This document shows positions 1-12,775 of a DNA stretch of 64,000 bases, piece by piece. This DNA is from Costus lasius. Its lineage: Eukaryota; Streptophyta; Magnoliopsida; Zingiberales; Costaceae. Location: positions 127,674,499 to 127,738,498 of the forward strand of contig CM050446.2 in assembly GCA_027563935.2 (NCBI GenBank). Direction: 5' to 3'. A program made the position numbers and the translations under genes. The stretch's first letter is position 1. Each line of letters begins with the position of its first letter. The notes under the pieces are model-generated. The model did not search any database and was not told where the DNA came from. It worked only from the letters and a program-made list of their open reading frames with translations.

Positions 1-304
1 AAATAAAATTTATTACATAACCAATAAATGAAAGGACCTCATTATAACTTACAAGGCTAACATGATTTAGTTGAGATAAACAACATTGTTTTTATCTCAT
101 GAACATGAGGTTTCTCCTACTTATCAACCTTTCTTGTGGCTATTGACCATTAAAGTTTATAAGATCTCATGTGTTGCGATACACTATAATCGTAGACTTG
201 CTCCTAAGATAGGTGAATCAGAAGGTTATTGTGCAGGAGTGGGCACTGGCAGAGCAAAGGTAGGTGAATCAGAAGACCACTTGTACAGTTGTATTCATAT
301 ACAG
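1..304. other. Unassigned AT-rich spacer
   Basis: No convincing gene. A short phrase (taggtgaatcagaag) occurs twice about 50 bp apart (near 211 and 261). The small open frame across the segment has no recognisable domain and no ATG at its start. Confidence 0.4.
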
Positions 305-3300
305 TGTGACTCCTCCGATACTTAGATATCTATTTTTATAGTTTTTCATATACGTGATCACGTCTCGCCCTTAGATGTGCGTCACTTGAACGATAGGGTC
401 CAGGACCTAGCACGAGTTTCGGTAGTGGCCGAACTCTATTACTTGTATTTGGGGATCCCCTCCTTATCCATGAGACTCCCGATGGACTGTGGGTGTACTC
501 ATATCATTAGTGAGACATTGATGAACTAGTGTTCTCATTGTGCTAGGGTAACCACACTGATGGACTAGTGTGGGCATCTGCTCGATGGACTGAGCAGACT
601 GACGCAGTAAGCCGCCTAGCGATGAGACTATGTAGTATGCCAGCCGGGTGTATCCTTCCGAGTAGGCAGCGGGCCGCTGTGTTCTGATGGCAAGACTGTA
701 GACAAGACCACGAACTGATGTGCAAGGGCAAGCGACCACAAGTCTTGGAGCGCGAAAGCGTACCGACTTGGGGGAGCGAACCTGGCGTGTGGAAGCGTGG
801 CACGACACAAGTCTAGCCTAGACACAGGGTTTGGGCCGAAAGAATTAGGCACACTACTAGGCGTGAATACTGATCTTGGCGGTAGGACGCCAGGGCCCGA
901 TAAACGGGTGCGGGGTGTTGGGAAACCCCGGGGATTTTAAAATTTTAAAACAAGCACAGTGGAAGCAATCCCCGAAACAGGCCAGTCCCAAAAACCCAGA
1001 AGATCGAGTCATGCGAAGAAATCGACACGGTGAGTAGGAGATGATACCTTGCAGCGAAGAAGAAGGATGCGATGCAGGCGTCCAAATGTTCGCCCTCTGC
1101 AGTCTCACACACAGCCGACGCTCGAGTTCTCTTCTTCCACGCCCAGTGCTAGCCTCGGGAAGAAGATCCACGCCTCTGGGAGTCTTCCTCAAGAACTTGT
1201 GCCACCCACACACACAGTGAATGCGCCAAGAGGAGTAGATGGTAGAAACTCGCCAAGGTCCAACCTTGCGAATACCAAGAGGAGGGGAACAAGGAGAAAT
1301 CGCCAAGCTTCAGGCTTGTGAATCAAGTCTTCAAGCGAGAATCTCAAAGGGGAAATCGCCAAGCTCCAAGCTTGCGAATGAAGTCTCCCCGCGCGAGTCT
1401 CTCAAAGACTTTTCCTCATCCAGAAGCATTCCTCTCAACCCTCCTAACCCTTATATAGAAATCATGATGACCTCTGGTATTTTGAAATAAATTCAGAATT
1501 AATCTCTGTAATAAATTCATCATTAATTGTAGAATTAAATTCAGAATTAATTATAGAATTAAACTCTGAATTAAAGTCTCATAATGACTCATTAAAACCT
1601 TGAAATAAAGTCTCATAATGATCATTAATAGCATGATTCTTCAAATTCAGAATTAAATTCGGAATTAAACTTAGAATTAATTACAAAATTAAATACAGAA
1701 TTAATTCCCAGAATTAAATACAGTATTTAATTCTCATGATTTCATTCACCATGATGTCTATTGGGCCCAGACAACTTATTGTCATGACCCATTAGGCCCG
1801 ACGGCCCATTGGGCCTCAAGGCCCATTGGTCCATGCTCCAAGCTTAGACTTCATTTAGTCCATTTGGCCCAAATGACCTATTGAGCCTATTTGGCCCATT
1901 TGGCCCAAAAATGAAGTTAGCTCCAATAAGTTCCTTCCATCTCATCAGGCACAATGGCGCTGATAGATTCTCCCAAAAAGATCCGAGTTATCTAATAACT
2001 CGATCATTAGGCTGCTCGATCAATACGAGAACCCGATTTTCAAGTTGTGCGACCCTGTAGGTTCCTCTGACATTGGCAGTGATGAACTTAGGTCATCACA
2101 AGCAGCGAGTGGCACCTAGCAGTGCATCGCTGCTACCCAAGTCTTCGGAATGGATATCAGCATCGACATCCCCATCATCGCAACAAGATACCGATGCATT
2201 ATAGTCCCTTTGCCAGACTGATATCCGATTGGACAAAGTGTGTCACCACTTTGTTTTCACCCAATCCCATGGTGATGACTAAATGAGGCTTTCACCTGGT
2301 TATGGCAATACACTTTCAGTCATGCAACCATAGGGGGGCCCCATGGACATCAAGCTTCCCGCAGGAAGGGGCAAATCCTATGTCTGTCCATTGATCTTCT
2401 CATATGGGTCGTGACATACCCAATGACAACCTTTATGACCTCCCTGCTACGGCGAGGCGTTAGGTTGTATCAAAGTATATCCCTAACCATATAGAAGAGT
2501 CAATGACCTCAAGTTAAGGGATCAATGCATCTCCTATCACTTGTGAGTTTAACTCATGACACCAAGTTAGAGCCTCACAGCGGGTCGGTCCAGTATATCC
2601 ACCACTGATATATCCATATGCCTGTGTTATCACCCGTGCCTAACCAGCCCATATATCAGTCTCACAAGTACCAGAGTTGTCCCTTATCCACTCAGGTACT
2701 CGACTGGGGACACACCGTTTGAGCACAGATACAATCTGTCTCCAGGAACATTATTATCCATGTACATAATCGCAGATGTAAACATAGCATAATAACGACA
2801 ATACCAGAATGATATATAAATATCAATATCAAGTAGTACAATCTTGACCAACAATGGGTCCAAGGGCATATACACCAACACGGGGGAGACTGAGGACAGG
2901 AAGACGATGGACGCATTGTAGTACCTAGATACGTCAAACCATGTCAGCTTATTGACCCATATTGGGTAGCTGCTGGTTGACCAGTAGCTCGTTTGGTCAA
3001 GGATCGGGGTGACATACGTCGCTAAGGGCAGTCGGATCAGGGTGGCTCTACTCTCCGACTCAGTCTAGAGGAGGGGTGAGATAGGGGTGGCTCCCTGGCT
3101 CAAGGGCTAGCCGGCTTGAATGCTGGTGTAAGCTGATTCCCTCCCTCATAGGATTACCTTGACGCTGGCTTAGGATAGACGACATAGAAAGAGGATTGAG
3201 GAGGCGACGGGTTTACATGGGGAGTTGAGTTTGCTTAAGTCTTAACCCCAAATTAAGACTTAAGTGGGATTTGCCTTACCCGAATGAGCTGTTTTTGGAG

Positions 3301-4720
3301 ATTGAAATTGGCAAGTCAAAATTGGATTAAATGTTGTTCCCGATTCTTCCTGTGGTGGAATTTGGCTAAGTGCCCAAGGCTCACCTTATTGGAGAATCTC
3401 TTGATGTGATGGGAGTCTCCAAAATTGAGCTGGCAGCTCCTCATCACTCCACGGTTCCATTGCTACAGCATTCACTCTCAGCTGGGTTTCTCTTCCATGG
3501 CGATTCCTTTGGTGATTTGGCGTGTGAAGCTTTCTCTGGGAGATCATTGATGGTAATGGGTTGAGATTGAGTTCTCCTCATTTGCTGGTATCTTCTCCTC
3601 CTCCACACCCATCGCAGCTCTCCTCTTGATTACACTGAGTCCAGGTTCCGACCTGGAAGTTGCGGCAATCCATCTGCAAGGTTTACCTGTCCAGCCAGGG
3701 TCTTCTCCTTGCTGTTGATAGGAGATCCAGCAGCCACACGCATCCATGCGTGGCTGGAGAAGCTGAGTTCCGGGAACTCAAGGGGCGGCAACGCTCTTAT
3801 TTCCTACCTCATGCGGGCATTTCTTCCTCTGGTGTTCACACATGCGTATAAGGCTGGTTCTGGTTTACTGAAGACTCGTTTGTGGTGGAGCAACCCTCTT
3901 GAGGGTTAGGTATTGCTTCTTCACTCCTCTTATATTGCTGGACTTTGATGTGCGCTTGATTCCTAGATTTTTTGGACTTAGGTTGGCTGGATTTCTATGG
4001 TTGACGTGAGCTGTTTTCCCTTTATCTGCTGTTGGTTATCTCATCTCCCTATATCGCTCGTTTGCGCCAAGTTGTGCCCTTTATTGTTGGGTTTTCACTG
4101 ATACTTTAAGGCCAGGTCGCGCCTCGTTCATATACCTTCTTGTGGCCAAGTCGTGCTTCGAATTCTCCTTGGATTTCTTGGATTTCTCCCTGATATGTTT
4201 CGCTTCTTGGTAAGCTGCATGCGCTGATGTTATGTTATGCCTGCATTGAATGCTTGTGTTGAATGTTATTGTTGGTTGCTGGCCAAAATGGCCAATGCGT
4301 GAGGGTACTGGAATACCATTCTACTTCACTGTCCTGCTACCTTCTAGGTTTGGTTTGCTTGTAATGGAAAGAGTGGTGATGTTTGTATCTGTGTGAGAGG
4401 ATGTGATATTGTAAGAGAAATAGTGGGCTGATAAAACAGAAAAGAAAATAAAAAAGAGAGATTTGAAAAGGGATGGTTTGGTTGAGTGTCATTGTTGTGA
4501 AGTCAACTCGTTTGGCTGGGTTATAGCGAGTGGGTGAGATTTTGGTTTCTTCTCTAAGGTAGCCTTGCCCATTTTCGTTGGGATTTTCTTGAAGAATGGC
4601 ACGGCTGCATAATAGTTCCTTCAATCCCTGCATAATAAGTTCATAGAAACTGGTTGATAAGAGTTCCTGTATGACAGCCAACAGAAGCAACAGAATATGC
4701 TCTCTCATACTCGAGAGGAT
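305..4720 (+). repeat. Diverged LTR of the Y family, split by a solo LTR
   Basis: Positions 305-915 and 2,886 to about 3,200 match, in reverse complement, the long LTRs found at 50,437-53,005 and 57,241-61,240. Shared landmarks are the start tgtgac followed by the 'gatacttagatat' block, the run of gatggactgtgggtgt phrases, and the gtgcgggggagactg block. The copy begins with TG at 305. Beyond about 3.2 kb the match weakens, but the order of motifs at 4.3-4.6 kb still resembles the far end of the LTR, so the right limit is approximate. No coding capacity is recognised. It lies in the opposite orientation to element Y. Confidence 0.55.
916..2880. mobile_element. Solo LTR (1,965 bp) with 5-bp target duplication
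   Basis: The insert starts tgttgggaaacc and ends tacaccaaca (TG...CA with TGTTGG/CCAACA inverted ends). It is flanked on both sides by CGGGG (911-915 and 2,881-2,885). The empty site is visible in the related LTRs at 52,340 and 60,600, which read uninterrupted through gtgcgggggagactg. There is no internal retroviral coding, so this is a solo LTR left by LTR-LTR recombination. Small open frames inside it (for example 1,049-1,490) are LTR noise. Confidence 0.85.
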
Positions 4721-6494
4721 GGTTCATGGTAAATCAATGGAGTCTGCATTTAACGATAACCTTCTTGCATGCTTCCATACAATTGGCTCAAGCTTGAGTT
4801 TTGGCCCATGCTCTGACGTGCAGTGGCGATGAGTCAAGCTGCGGATAGATTATTTAAATGAAAATTATTTTTTAAAGAAAGTACGTCGAGTTACAATACT
4901 GTCATTCTGATAAGTTAACTGGATCATACATTACCAACAATATTTTATGTGTCCCCGATATATTTTGTGTTGTGTTTAAATTCCTAACTATAGGTAGAGA
5001 AAATTGACTTACTAAAGTAATTATCATTTTATATATCATCCTTCTCCAGAAGTTTGTGTGTCACTTATGGACTAAAATTTCCCTGTAAGAGTCACCAAAA
5101 AATACTAGATTATTGTAATTTTTTAATTTAATAAAAAGTAACCAGATCCTAATCAACATTTCTGATATCATTCTTCGTATCAAGTCATACTGTAATTTAA
5201 CAAGTAATGTACAATGTTTCAATGTTATTGTCTAATGGAAAAACATCCATGTATCAGGGGCACGAAGCTCTGAAAAGAACACTACTTACTGTAAAATATA
5301 ACCATCTTACACACCAAAAGCACAAGGGAATAAAATCCTAACTAGAATAAATTAGGGGCTACCAACTAAAGTGGCTGGAATCTTTAGGGGGCTGGCGCAT
5401 GGGGTGAGGACCTTGGGCCATTGAGCATACCATTGTGCTGTTCTACACCATCTCCAAGCAGGCCACGATGAAGCAACAAAACCTACTGATGGTGGGTTGA
5501 TTCTGCACGGTACTGGCTGACTCCCGGGCTGTGTTGAGTAGGCGGCTATTGTAGCGGTCGTTGCTCGCATCTTAAGGGGGCCGTGTTGGAAAACTTGTGA
5601 AATTCATTAGACGGATCGGCTCCGTTGAGGCGGAGGACGGGCTAACAACCCCCACTATTGGGTCAGGGGCATGGGAGCTAGGTTGGGAACACTTCCCCAT
5701 GAACAATACCCGTGTTTTCCAGACTTCTACGAGATTCACGGCCGTGGCTGTGAGTCCATCATGGCCCGTGAATGCTAGCTGGGCTGAGTTCGGTGAAGTT
5801 TAGCTGGGCACCGAGTGATTCACGGTTGGGTCACAGCCCGTGAGTTTCGGCTGGGCTAGAGACGCAGTCTTCTGTTTGGTGGCCGTGAGTCCATCACGGC
5901 TTGTGAATGCTAGCTGGGCTGAATTTGCTGAAATCTAGCTGAGCACCAGACTTTCACGGCTAGGTCACGGCCCATGAGTTTTGTCTAGGCTGGAGATACA
6001 GTCTTCTATTTGGTAGCCGAGAGATTCAGGGCCGTGGGAATTTTGCGAAGGAGTGAAGTTGAGCTCTTTTGGGGCCGAAAATTTAGGGTACCTTCCTTAG
6101 ATCCGGGGGAATCTTTCCAGGTGTCTTCTAAGAATACATAGGAGTGCGTATCCTCGTCAATGACTCCATCAGCCACTTGCATCTAGTTTGGGCCTCTAGC
6201 ACCTCTAGAACATCCTTTACAAGCTGGCGGATTGCAAATTTGCACGGCAAGCCAAAGCATGCAAATCTATCACTCTTTGGAGGTTGATTGCATTGCCTGG
6301 TTCCCTCAAGCCTCCCCAACAACAGAATAAAGTCACTCATAACCAATTAAACTGGCTAATATTTAGTGCTCTGACTTGCAGGCCCTTTTGCTTGAATAAT
6401 ATTTACATTTTGGATAAATAAAAAGTAAGGAAGTAGTAGCAGATACACTACTCGCAATCTCGCACAAAAAGAAACATCAACAATAAATAACCAG
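4721..6494. other. Intergenic, no gene seen
   Basis: AT-rich to 5.3 kb, then a moderately GC-rich block to 6.1 kb. No open frame here resembles a known family. The only structure is the 135-bp tandem duplication at 5,746-6,014. Confidence 0.5.
5746..6014. repeat. Two-unit tandem repeat, 135-bp period
   Basis: Unit 1 (5,746-5,880) and unit 2 (5,881-6,014) share the phrases gtgagtccatca, gtgaatgctagctgggctga and gcagtcttct, in the same order and spacing. Units differ at several positions. The palindrome cacggccgtg stands just before unit 1, and cacgg/ccgtg motifs recur throughout. No coding function is evident. Confidence 0.8.
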
Positions 6495-6660
6495 CAGAAG
6501 CTTTCCAAGCCGTCCGATCTAACGCTGCACGACTCTTGACGCGGCTTAAGGATTAAAACTCTAAACCAAGCGGCAGCCGTCCGATCAGTGCGGCACGAAT
6601 CCTGACGCCACTAAAGGTAAACGAAGCGTCCGCCTTATGCAACGGCTCTCGTTTCTTTCT
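6495..6660 (+). repeat. Left terminal inverted repeat of the MULE
   Basis: About 165 bp pair closely with 11,750-11,914 in reverse complement, including taaggattaaaactctaaac and accaagcggcagccgtccga in both arms. Weaker similarity continues inward for roughly another 100 bp. Long TIRs of this size are typical of Mutator-like elements. Confidence 0.85.
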
Positions 6661-7513
6661 TCCCCTTCACGATTTTAACCTGGCAACGGCTCTTTCTTCC
6701 ATTCCCCTTTCCGATTTCGCTTCCAACGTTCCTTCGGCTCGATTTCTTCACTGAACGCTGCTTCCCTGAACTTCGCCGGCGCGATTTCTTTGCTGAACAC
6801 TGCTTCCCTGAACTTCGCTGGCGCTCCCCCTTCACTGTCGTCTCCGGCTGCTAGCGGCGCAATTTCTGTGTGATTTCTTCCTTGAACCTGCCATTGTCGG
6901 CGGCACGATTTCTTCACTGAACTTCTGTGCGTCAGTGGACTTCTCTAAGCACTTATGGTTTGATTTTTCCACCTGGATTGCCATAACATAGTAAGTTCCA
7001 TATACTTGTTGCAGTAACAATTTTCTCATGTTGTTTGATCGTTTAGCAAGACTACTCCTCATTAGCCTTAATTCGTGTCTAAAACTACTCCTCATTACTC
7101 TACGACAAAATGAATTGGCCTGCTATTTATTTGCATATATGTACGTATAGAGATATGTAATGGTTAACCTTTCCATGAGCGTTGACATTTTGATAGCGCT
7201 GCATTCTCAATCTGGGTAAATGAATGGTATTGGAACAGAGACTAGGGCATAGAATATGATTTCGAGGTGATCTATAAGTCATATTCTTGCATGAGCATGA
7301 TGCAGTTGAAGTTAAAGAAATCTTTCAACTTATTGAAGCTCAGTGGAGCAACTTGCCACGTTGAGCTCTCAATTAATAAAATTGCATACATAACTTCAAC
7401 TGATTTACAAGTCATATTCTCTTTTTGGTGTGGTTGACACCAATGATTCTGATATTAATTTAAGTAGCTGACTAAATAATGTGATTGTTTTTTTAGGTGA
7501 TTAATATTTAAAA

Positions 7514-9328
7514 ATGAGTAATGAAAGTAAAAAAAAAAGATTAAGTAGGGTAATACCTAGTAGGTGTAGTTTAAGTAGAATGAAAAGTTTTTTCAAAGAA
7601 CTTAGTAATATAAGTAGAATAGAAGAAAACTTTTTGGACAACACACCGTTTGTCCATTTTTGGGATTGTCCTGAAATTAAGTTGGATGCAATTAATTTAG
7701 GGTATTTAATTAAAAATTGGGATAGAGAAACCAATAGTTTCCTTATTAACCAAAATTTAATAAAATTCTCTTTAAATGATGTAGCACTCATCCTTGGATT
7801 AAAAATCCAAGGTGAGATTATTAATTTAGAAAATGGTTTAGGCCAATCTATTTTTTTTAATGAAGAATTCCAAGGTAAGCATATAAAACGTTTAATGCTT
7901 GAAAAAAAAATTAAAACAGACTTGTAGTTTACATGAAAACTTTGAGCATGATAGGGTAAAGAAATTAGTAGTATTGTATGTATTTTGTACATTTCTATTT
8001 TGCCAAAAAGTTATAGTGTACCTAGTAGTCTAGTTAGTTATATAGATGATATTAATGAAATAAATAAATATAATTGGGCCGAAGCTATATATAGAGTTAT
8101 AATAACTGAATTGAACAAGTCAAGAAAGGATGACTCAAGCAGTATCGGGGGATGCACAATTATACTGAATGTAAGTTCTATTTATGAATTATTATATTTA
8201 ATTTTGTAAGTTGTATTACATTTGTATATTGATGTGATATACTTGTTGATGTTTTAGATTTGGTTTTATGAGCATACATCTAGTACAGATGTTGTTCAAA
8301 AGGATGTGTACCCTCGGCTCTTTAGATGGGCCAATGTGAAGTTTACTAAAAATTCTACATTGAGCAAAACAATGGAAAAAGTAGTTGAACATATGGTACG
8401 AACTAGTTATGTACTAAGGTAGAAATTTTATTTACATATATTTTTGACCTAAGTTACTCCATTACAGATATTGAACGAATTGGTCCCAAGGTCCCAATTG
8501 CTGAAGAGGAGCATTTATTTCTTACATATAGCATGTCTAGCTCCCCAGAACATTTCTCAACACCAGATGCTCTACCGCATATTTCCCCAGGTGAAAAGGT
8601 GAGTATTCAGTTATATATTTGAAAAATACAAGAAATTATTAACCCCTATAATGAAAACCAAGGCTTCTTATTTTTGTGTATAATAGGATGAAAAAGAAAT
8701 CATTGATAAATTGATAGAAAAGATCGTCGCTCTTGAAGCGGAAAATATATTCTTAATAGAAGATATTAAGTTGCTCCAAGAGGAGAAGGTAAACTTTTAA
8801 TATTGTCAATCTGTATATAGCTTTGTTTCTTTTTCAAATATTATAATTGAAGATGCTCAATTTTTTCTCTTTTAATAGACAGTAGAAAAAAAAGCAGTTG
8901 ATGGAAAAGATAGATGTCCTTGAAGTAGAAAATATTTTGTTAAAAGATAGATGTCCTTCTATAGGTTATAAATGGTTTATTCACTTGTCACAATTTGTTT
9001 TGTAGCTGTCACTAATTGGAGGTTTATTAAGTGTACGAGCCCACATGGATATCACTTCATGGGAAATCAGTTGGAACGCTTATTGTCCCAAACAATATGC
9101 GAGGTAAGAGGCTCGAAAATAAGTTAGACTGTTATTGTTTATCATACATTGACTAATAAGAGATCATTCTATCCTTTTTTTTGTTTCAGCGTCGATTGTG
9201 GGATTTTTTGTGCAAAGTATATAGGTTATTTATCAAGAAATGTAGAGTTTACATTTTCTCAAGTTGATATGCCTAGAATTAGAGCACTTATGTCTCTTGA
9301 GCTTATCAAGGGGAGATTGAATACGTAA
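7514..9328 (+). pseudogene. Plant-mobile-domain/DUF1985-like plus ULP1 protease, degenerate
   Basis: Fragments run in order on one strand. At 7,514-7,926 lies an N-terminal region with the W...E...F.LNDVALILGL pattern of plant-mobile-domain/DUF1985-type proteins. At 7,985-8,200 is a VPSSLVSYIDD...YNWAEAIYRVI block, and from about 8,256 an IWFYEHT block. At 9,190-9,328 is the C-terminal end of a C48 cysteine protease with the active-site motif DCGIFCAKY, ending in TAA. ULP1 enzymes remove SUMO from proteins. The pieces are separated by short intron-like gaps, and no continuous frame links the 7.9 and 8.0 kb parts. It is very AT-rich, unlike the host genes nearby. It lies inside the MULE and is probably its passenger gene. 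Confidence 0.65.
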
Positions 9329-9613
9329 GAGTATCATTTTACCATTGCTATAAGACCCAAGTGACAATATCATTTTTTGCTGCTTCTTATCAAGGGGAGC
9401 TTATGATTTTCTTCCTTTCTCTGTTATCACTAAGACTGAAAAGTTTGTTGCATGTTAGTAAGATTGAAAAGTTTGTTGCATGTATAGGGGTTTGGCAAGC
9501 AAATTGTCAGCACAAAAACCAATGTCTACCATCGCTGTACAGGAAGTCATGAATCAGGCTTACCATTTTATTATGTCTATTTCATATAATGTATATTTTC
9601 ACTCTTTCATTCC

Positions 9614-9660
9614 TTACCATTTTACCATTTTACCATTTTACCATTTTACCATTTTACCAT
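9614..9660. repeat. 8-bp tandem repeat (ACCATTTT)
   Basis: Six near-perfect copies of an 8-bp unit inside the MULE, between its two genes. Simple-sequence slippage tract. Confidence 0.9.
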
Positions 9661-9855
9661 GAATCAGCAGCTGCTTCCGGTAAGAGTATTATTTTACCAT
9701 TTTAGGTTTTGTATTGGTTGATTAACGCCTCTTGGGTACATGAAAATAACAGTTGATTAGAAAATTGTTCAGCAAATTTTGTTTATATAACCCTTGTGTA
9801 AAGTGCAGCAGCTTCCTCTAACATTATCATATCACTCATTCGCAAAACTGGACTG

Positions 9856-11331
9856 CTATTTCTGGACTAAAAACCTCATATATTTTTTCTCATGCAAATA
9901 TGCAATAGCTCTATCATACTGTTCTAAGAATTCAAACATTGATAATTTTTTCTTAAAAAATTTTTTGAACTTAGAATTCATGCTTTCGCTCCATTGGGTG
10001 GTAGTCAAGTCAGCATAGAATGAATCCACACGGTACACAGAAGCCCATTTCTCTCAAATTTTATAAAAATTTTGAATTCAACTATTCTCATGTAAATTGT
10101 ACTTGTTCATCAACTCTTCCCACAACAACTCAAACTTCTGTACCACAAGCTTTTAAGTCTGACAATAAAGTAGGTAAACCATGAATCAAATTGCTCAAAT
10201 TGGTTCTGGCATTCATAAAAAGATGTCACAAACATAATCTATGACTAGTGGTAGGAAAAACTTGTTTTATTGCTTTGGAAATAGCAGCAGATTGATCAGT
10301 AAACATTGTCACTGGTTCTTTTCTAGAGATTACTAATAAAAAAAGTGTTAAACAACCAAATAAATGAATCTGCACTTTCATCAAAAAGTAATGCAGCCCC
10401 AAATAAAATGGTCTGCTTGTGATGATTAATTCCAAGAATAGGGGCAAATGACATTTCGCGGCTATTGGTTTGAAATGTCGTGTCAAACGATACAACGTCC
10501 CCAAAATAAGCATAATCAATAATGGCTTTACCATCTGCCCAAAATAGATTAGCTACTTCTCATGTCTCATGCAATTGAATAGCATAAACAAAAGTAGGAT
10601 ATGATATTTATCTATTTCTTAAATATTCAAGAAGACCCTGTGCTTCTTTCACTTGTAACTGTTCCCTTTTTTTTTTCTAACAATCAAATTGCTGCTGTCT
10701 TGTCTAATAAATCCAGTATCATGAGAAGTATTAGGTGCAAACTAAAAATAATTAAATATCTGTGTTGCCTTCATTCCAAACATACTCATTGCTCTATCAT
10801 GGCACGTTGATACGGTAGAATCTTTCTATGTGACCTCAGCAAATGAACTTTATTAGGACTTGTCACTTCATGGTTGTGCTTCAACTCTAAATGACTTAAT
10901 TTTCATACATCATTCACATCTATTTTGAATTCAACATGAGCCAAGCAGTTAGTTCTATAATTAGATTGAGGGTTCTTAGTAACATGTCTATTATCTATTT
11001 GTTTAGTGCCCTGGTTATTGCAAACAAAACTTCGAAACTTTAAAGATCTATCCTTCCGACGCTCAATGTGATATTTCTTAATGCTAAACCCCATTCTTCT
11101 TGCATATTCATTATAAAATGCATAAGCTTCCTCTTCATTCAAAAACTCCATACGTATTCTTGGCTCATTTGACGGGTTCTCAAATTTTGCCTATTGCAAA
11201 TAATCTAAATTAAGCATTCAACATATACACAAAAACCATATAATATTATGTAAGCATACTTGTTCGGGTTCAGGTATTTTCTCTATTGTTGAAGATCCAC
11301 TTGATGATGCCATAATGTTATTTAAATCCAT
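9856..11331 (-). pseudogene. FAR1/FHY3-type MULE transposase, degenerate
   Basis: Reading down the minus strand: a short first exon starts at ATG 11,331 and ends at a CAA|GTATGC donor. Then comes a FAR1 DNA-binding domain (11,151-10,903; EEEAYAFYNEYARRMGFSI). Then comes the MULE transposase core at 10,520-10,240, with FDTTF (catalytic Asp region), GINHH and a second acidic motif, TDQSAAI. Then comes YADLTTTQWSESMN near 10,030. The core is broken: a TAG stop after the FISNL segment, a frame change before TDQS, and a stop after the DNA-binding domain. The gene drove MULE transposition and is the source family of FAR1/FHY3 transcription factors. It now appears dead. Confidence 0.75.
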
Positions 11332-11749
11332 TATTGACCTAAATATATGTTAGTAGAAAAAATGGATTAACAACTAATTAATATTTATGTCAAATATAAA
11401 TGTATATGTACCACACACTGATGTTGGTTGATGTATATCTAGAAGTTCTTCACGTCGATCGTCGGATATGGAGCTGATCTCGCCCAAATAGATGCTTTGG
11501 TACCACTGGCTGGAGACAATAGTAATTCAATAGGTTCCGGCCGGATACGATCGTCGACGATGCCGTTCCTGAGAGATGGGCGTTGCTCGTCGGATGCCAA
11601 ACGTTGAGTTGAGTGGCGACGTCAAGGGCCGAACTCAACAATGCCAGCCGGACGTAGGACGTTGAGAGGCGTCGTCAAGGTGTTCAGCGAAGGAAGAAAT
11701 CGCGCTGTTGGAAGCTTTCGGGAGAGAAATCGGGGGAAGAAACGAAGCA

Positions 11750-11914
11750 AGAGCCATGCTCTCCCGTTGCATAAGGCAGAAGCTTCGTTTCCCTTAAGTG
11801 GCGTCAGGATTCATGCCGCAATGATCGGACGGCTGCCGCTTGGTTTAGAGTTTTAATCCTTAAGCTGCATCAAGATTCGTGCAGCGTTAGATCGGACTGC
11901 TTGGAAAGCTTCTG
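11750..11914 (-). repeat. Right terminal inverted repeat of the MULE
   Basis: Reverse complement of the left arm at 6,495-6,660. Small differences (ccaagc-agtcc here, ccaagc-cgtcc on the left) show that the arms have begun to diverge. Confidence 0.85.
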
Positions 11915-12775
11915 TTGAAGTCGAGGACGTTGGCCATAGTGGCACTGACAAAGGAGGCGCCGTAACCGTCTTGCCACCGCAGCAGAAGATTGTTCAAGGA
12001 CTGGGGCAGGTAGCGACGTATCACCATTCACAGCTTTGAAGCCCTCGCCCCTTTGAGTCCTCTGTGCTTACTTGTGGATCCATTGCGTGCGGCTGGAACC
12101 CGCACACCGTGGCCGTGGTGTCAGGATTCGGAGTACATCCGGCACTTAGGCCCGTCTTGTGATTAGGAGCTGGAAAGACGGCGGTTCTGGTGCTGCATTA
12201 AGCAAAGCAGAGGCGACTTTCATCGCCCACCGCGCACAGAATTTTGTTCAAATCTGCAACTTTTTGTTTCAAATCTGATGACGCTGTTTGCGATTGGCAA
12301 GAGGATGGCGCGATCGATGCATGAAGATGAGATCGACAATGGAGCGGCAGAGAGGGGCAAGAAAGAAGACAACTCCGAAGTAATGTGCGACTCTACGGGG
12401 GCACACATAGATTCGGCCCAATCAAAATATCAGGCTTACAGAAGGCCCAATCATAATATTTCTCTCCTCAAAAAGATTGGAGCCGCAGGTGACAACTGAC
12501 AAGAGGATGAATCAGGGACCGGGCGAGTGGAGCTCGTCATCTCTGTGGGTGTAATGATTGACTCATGTGCACATGGCAATGACTGGGTCAATTCACCGGC
12601 GAAATGAAATTAACGGTCGATGATGCGGGCTGTCTGATTGAGGTGGACGGCCCTCGTTTCTTTTTATTTTTGGTAAAAAATCATCCTGGGAAAGTGCAAC
12701 CGCATCGAAAGAGAGTGGCAAGTTTAAAACCCTAATCTATATTTTTAATTACGATTCACCCTCCTGAAATCACCA
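11915..12775. other. Upstream region of the aspartic protease gene
   Basis: Intergenic. Short open frames on both strands have no recognisable domain. It becomes AT-rich towards 12,660-12,780 and leads into a TATA box. The MULE ends about 860 bp upstream of the TATA box, so the element may supply or disturb distal regulatory sequence. Confidence 0.45.

Larger units (their letters stand above)
6495..11914. mobile_element. Mutator-like element (MULE) with long TIRs and a ULP1-type passenger
   Basis: The element is bounded by long terminal inverted repeats: the left end reads cagaagctttccaagc and the right end is its reverse complement. Inside are a decayed FAR1/MULE transposase gene (minus strand, 9,856-11,331) and a decayed plant-mobile-domain/ULP1 protease gene (plus strand, 7,514-9,328). 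MULEs that carry ULP1-like peptidases are known in plants (Kaonashi-type). A 9-bp target duplication is expected, but the flanks (aataaccag on the left, ttgaagtcg on the right) do not match, so the boundary may be off or the duplication lost. The broken genes make it non-autonomous today. Confidence 0.8.

Noticed and set aside
6486..11923. 9-bp target duplication around the MULE
   Set aside because: The flanks at the TIR limits do not match; not claimed.
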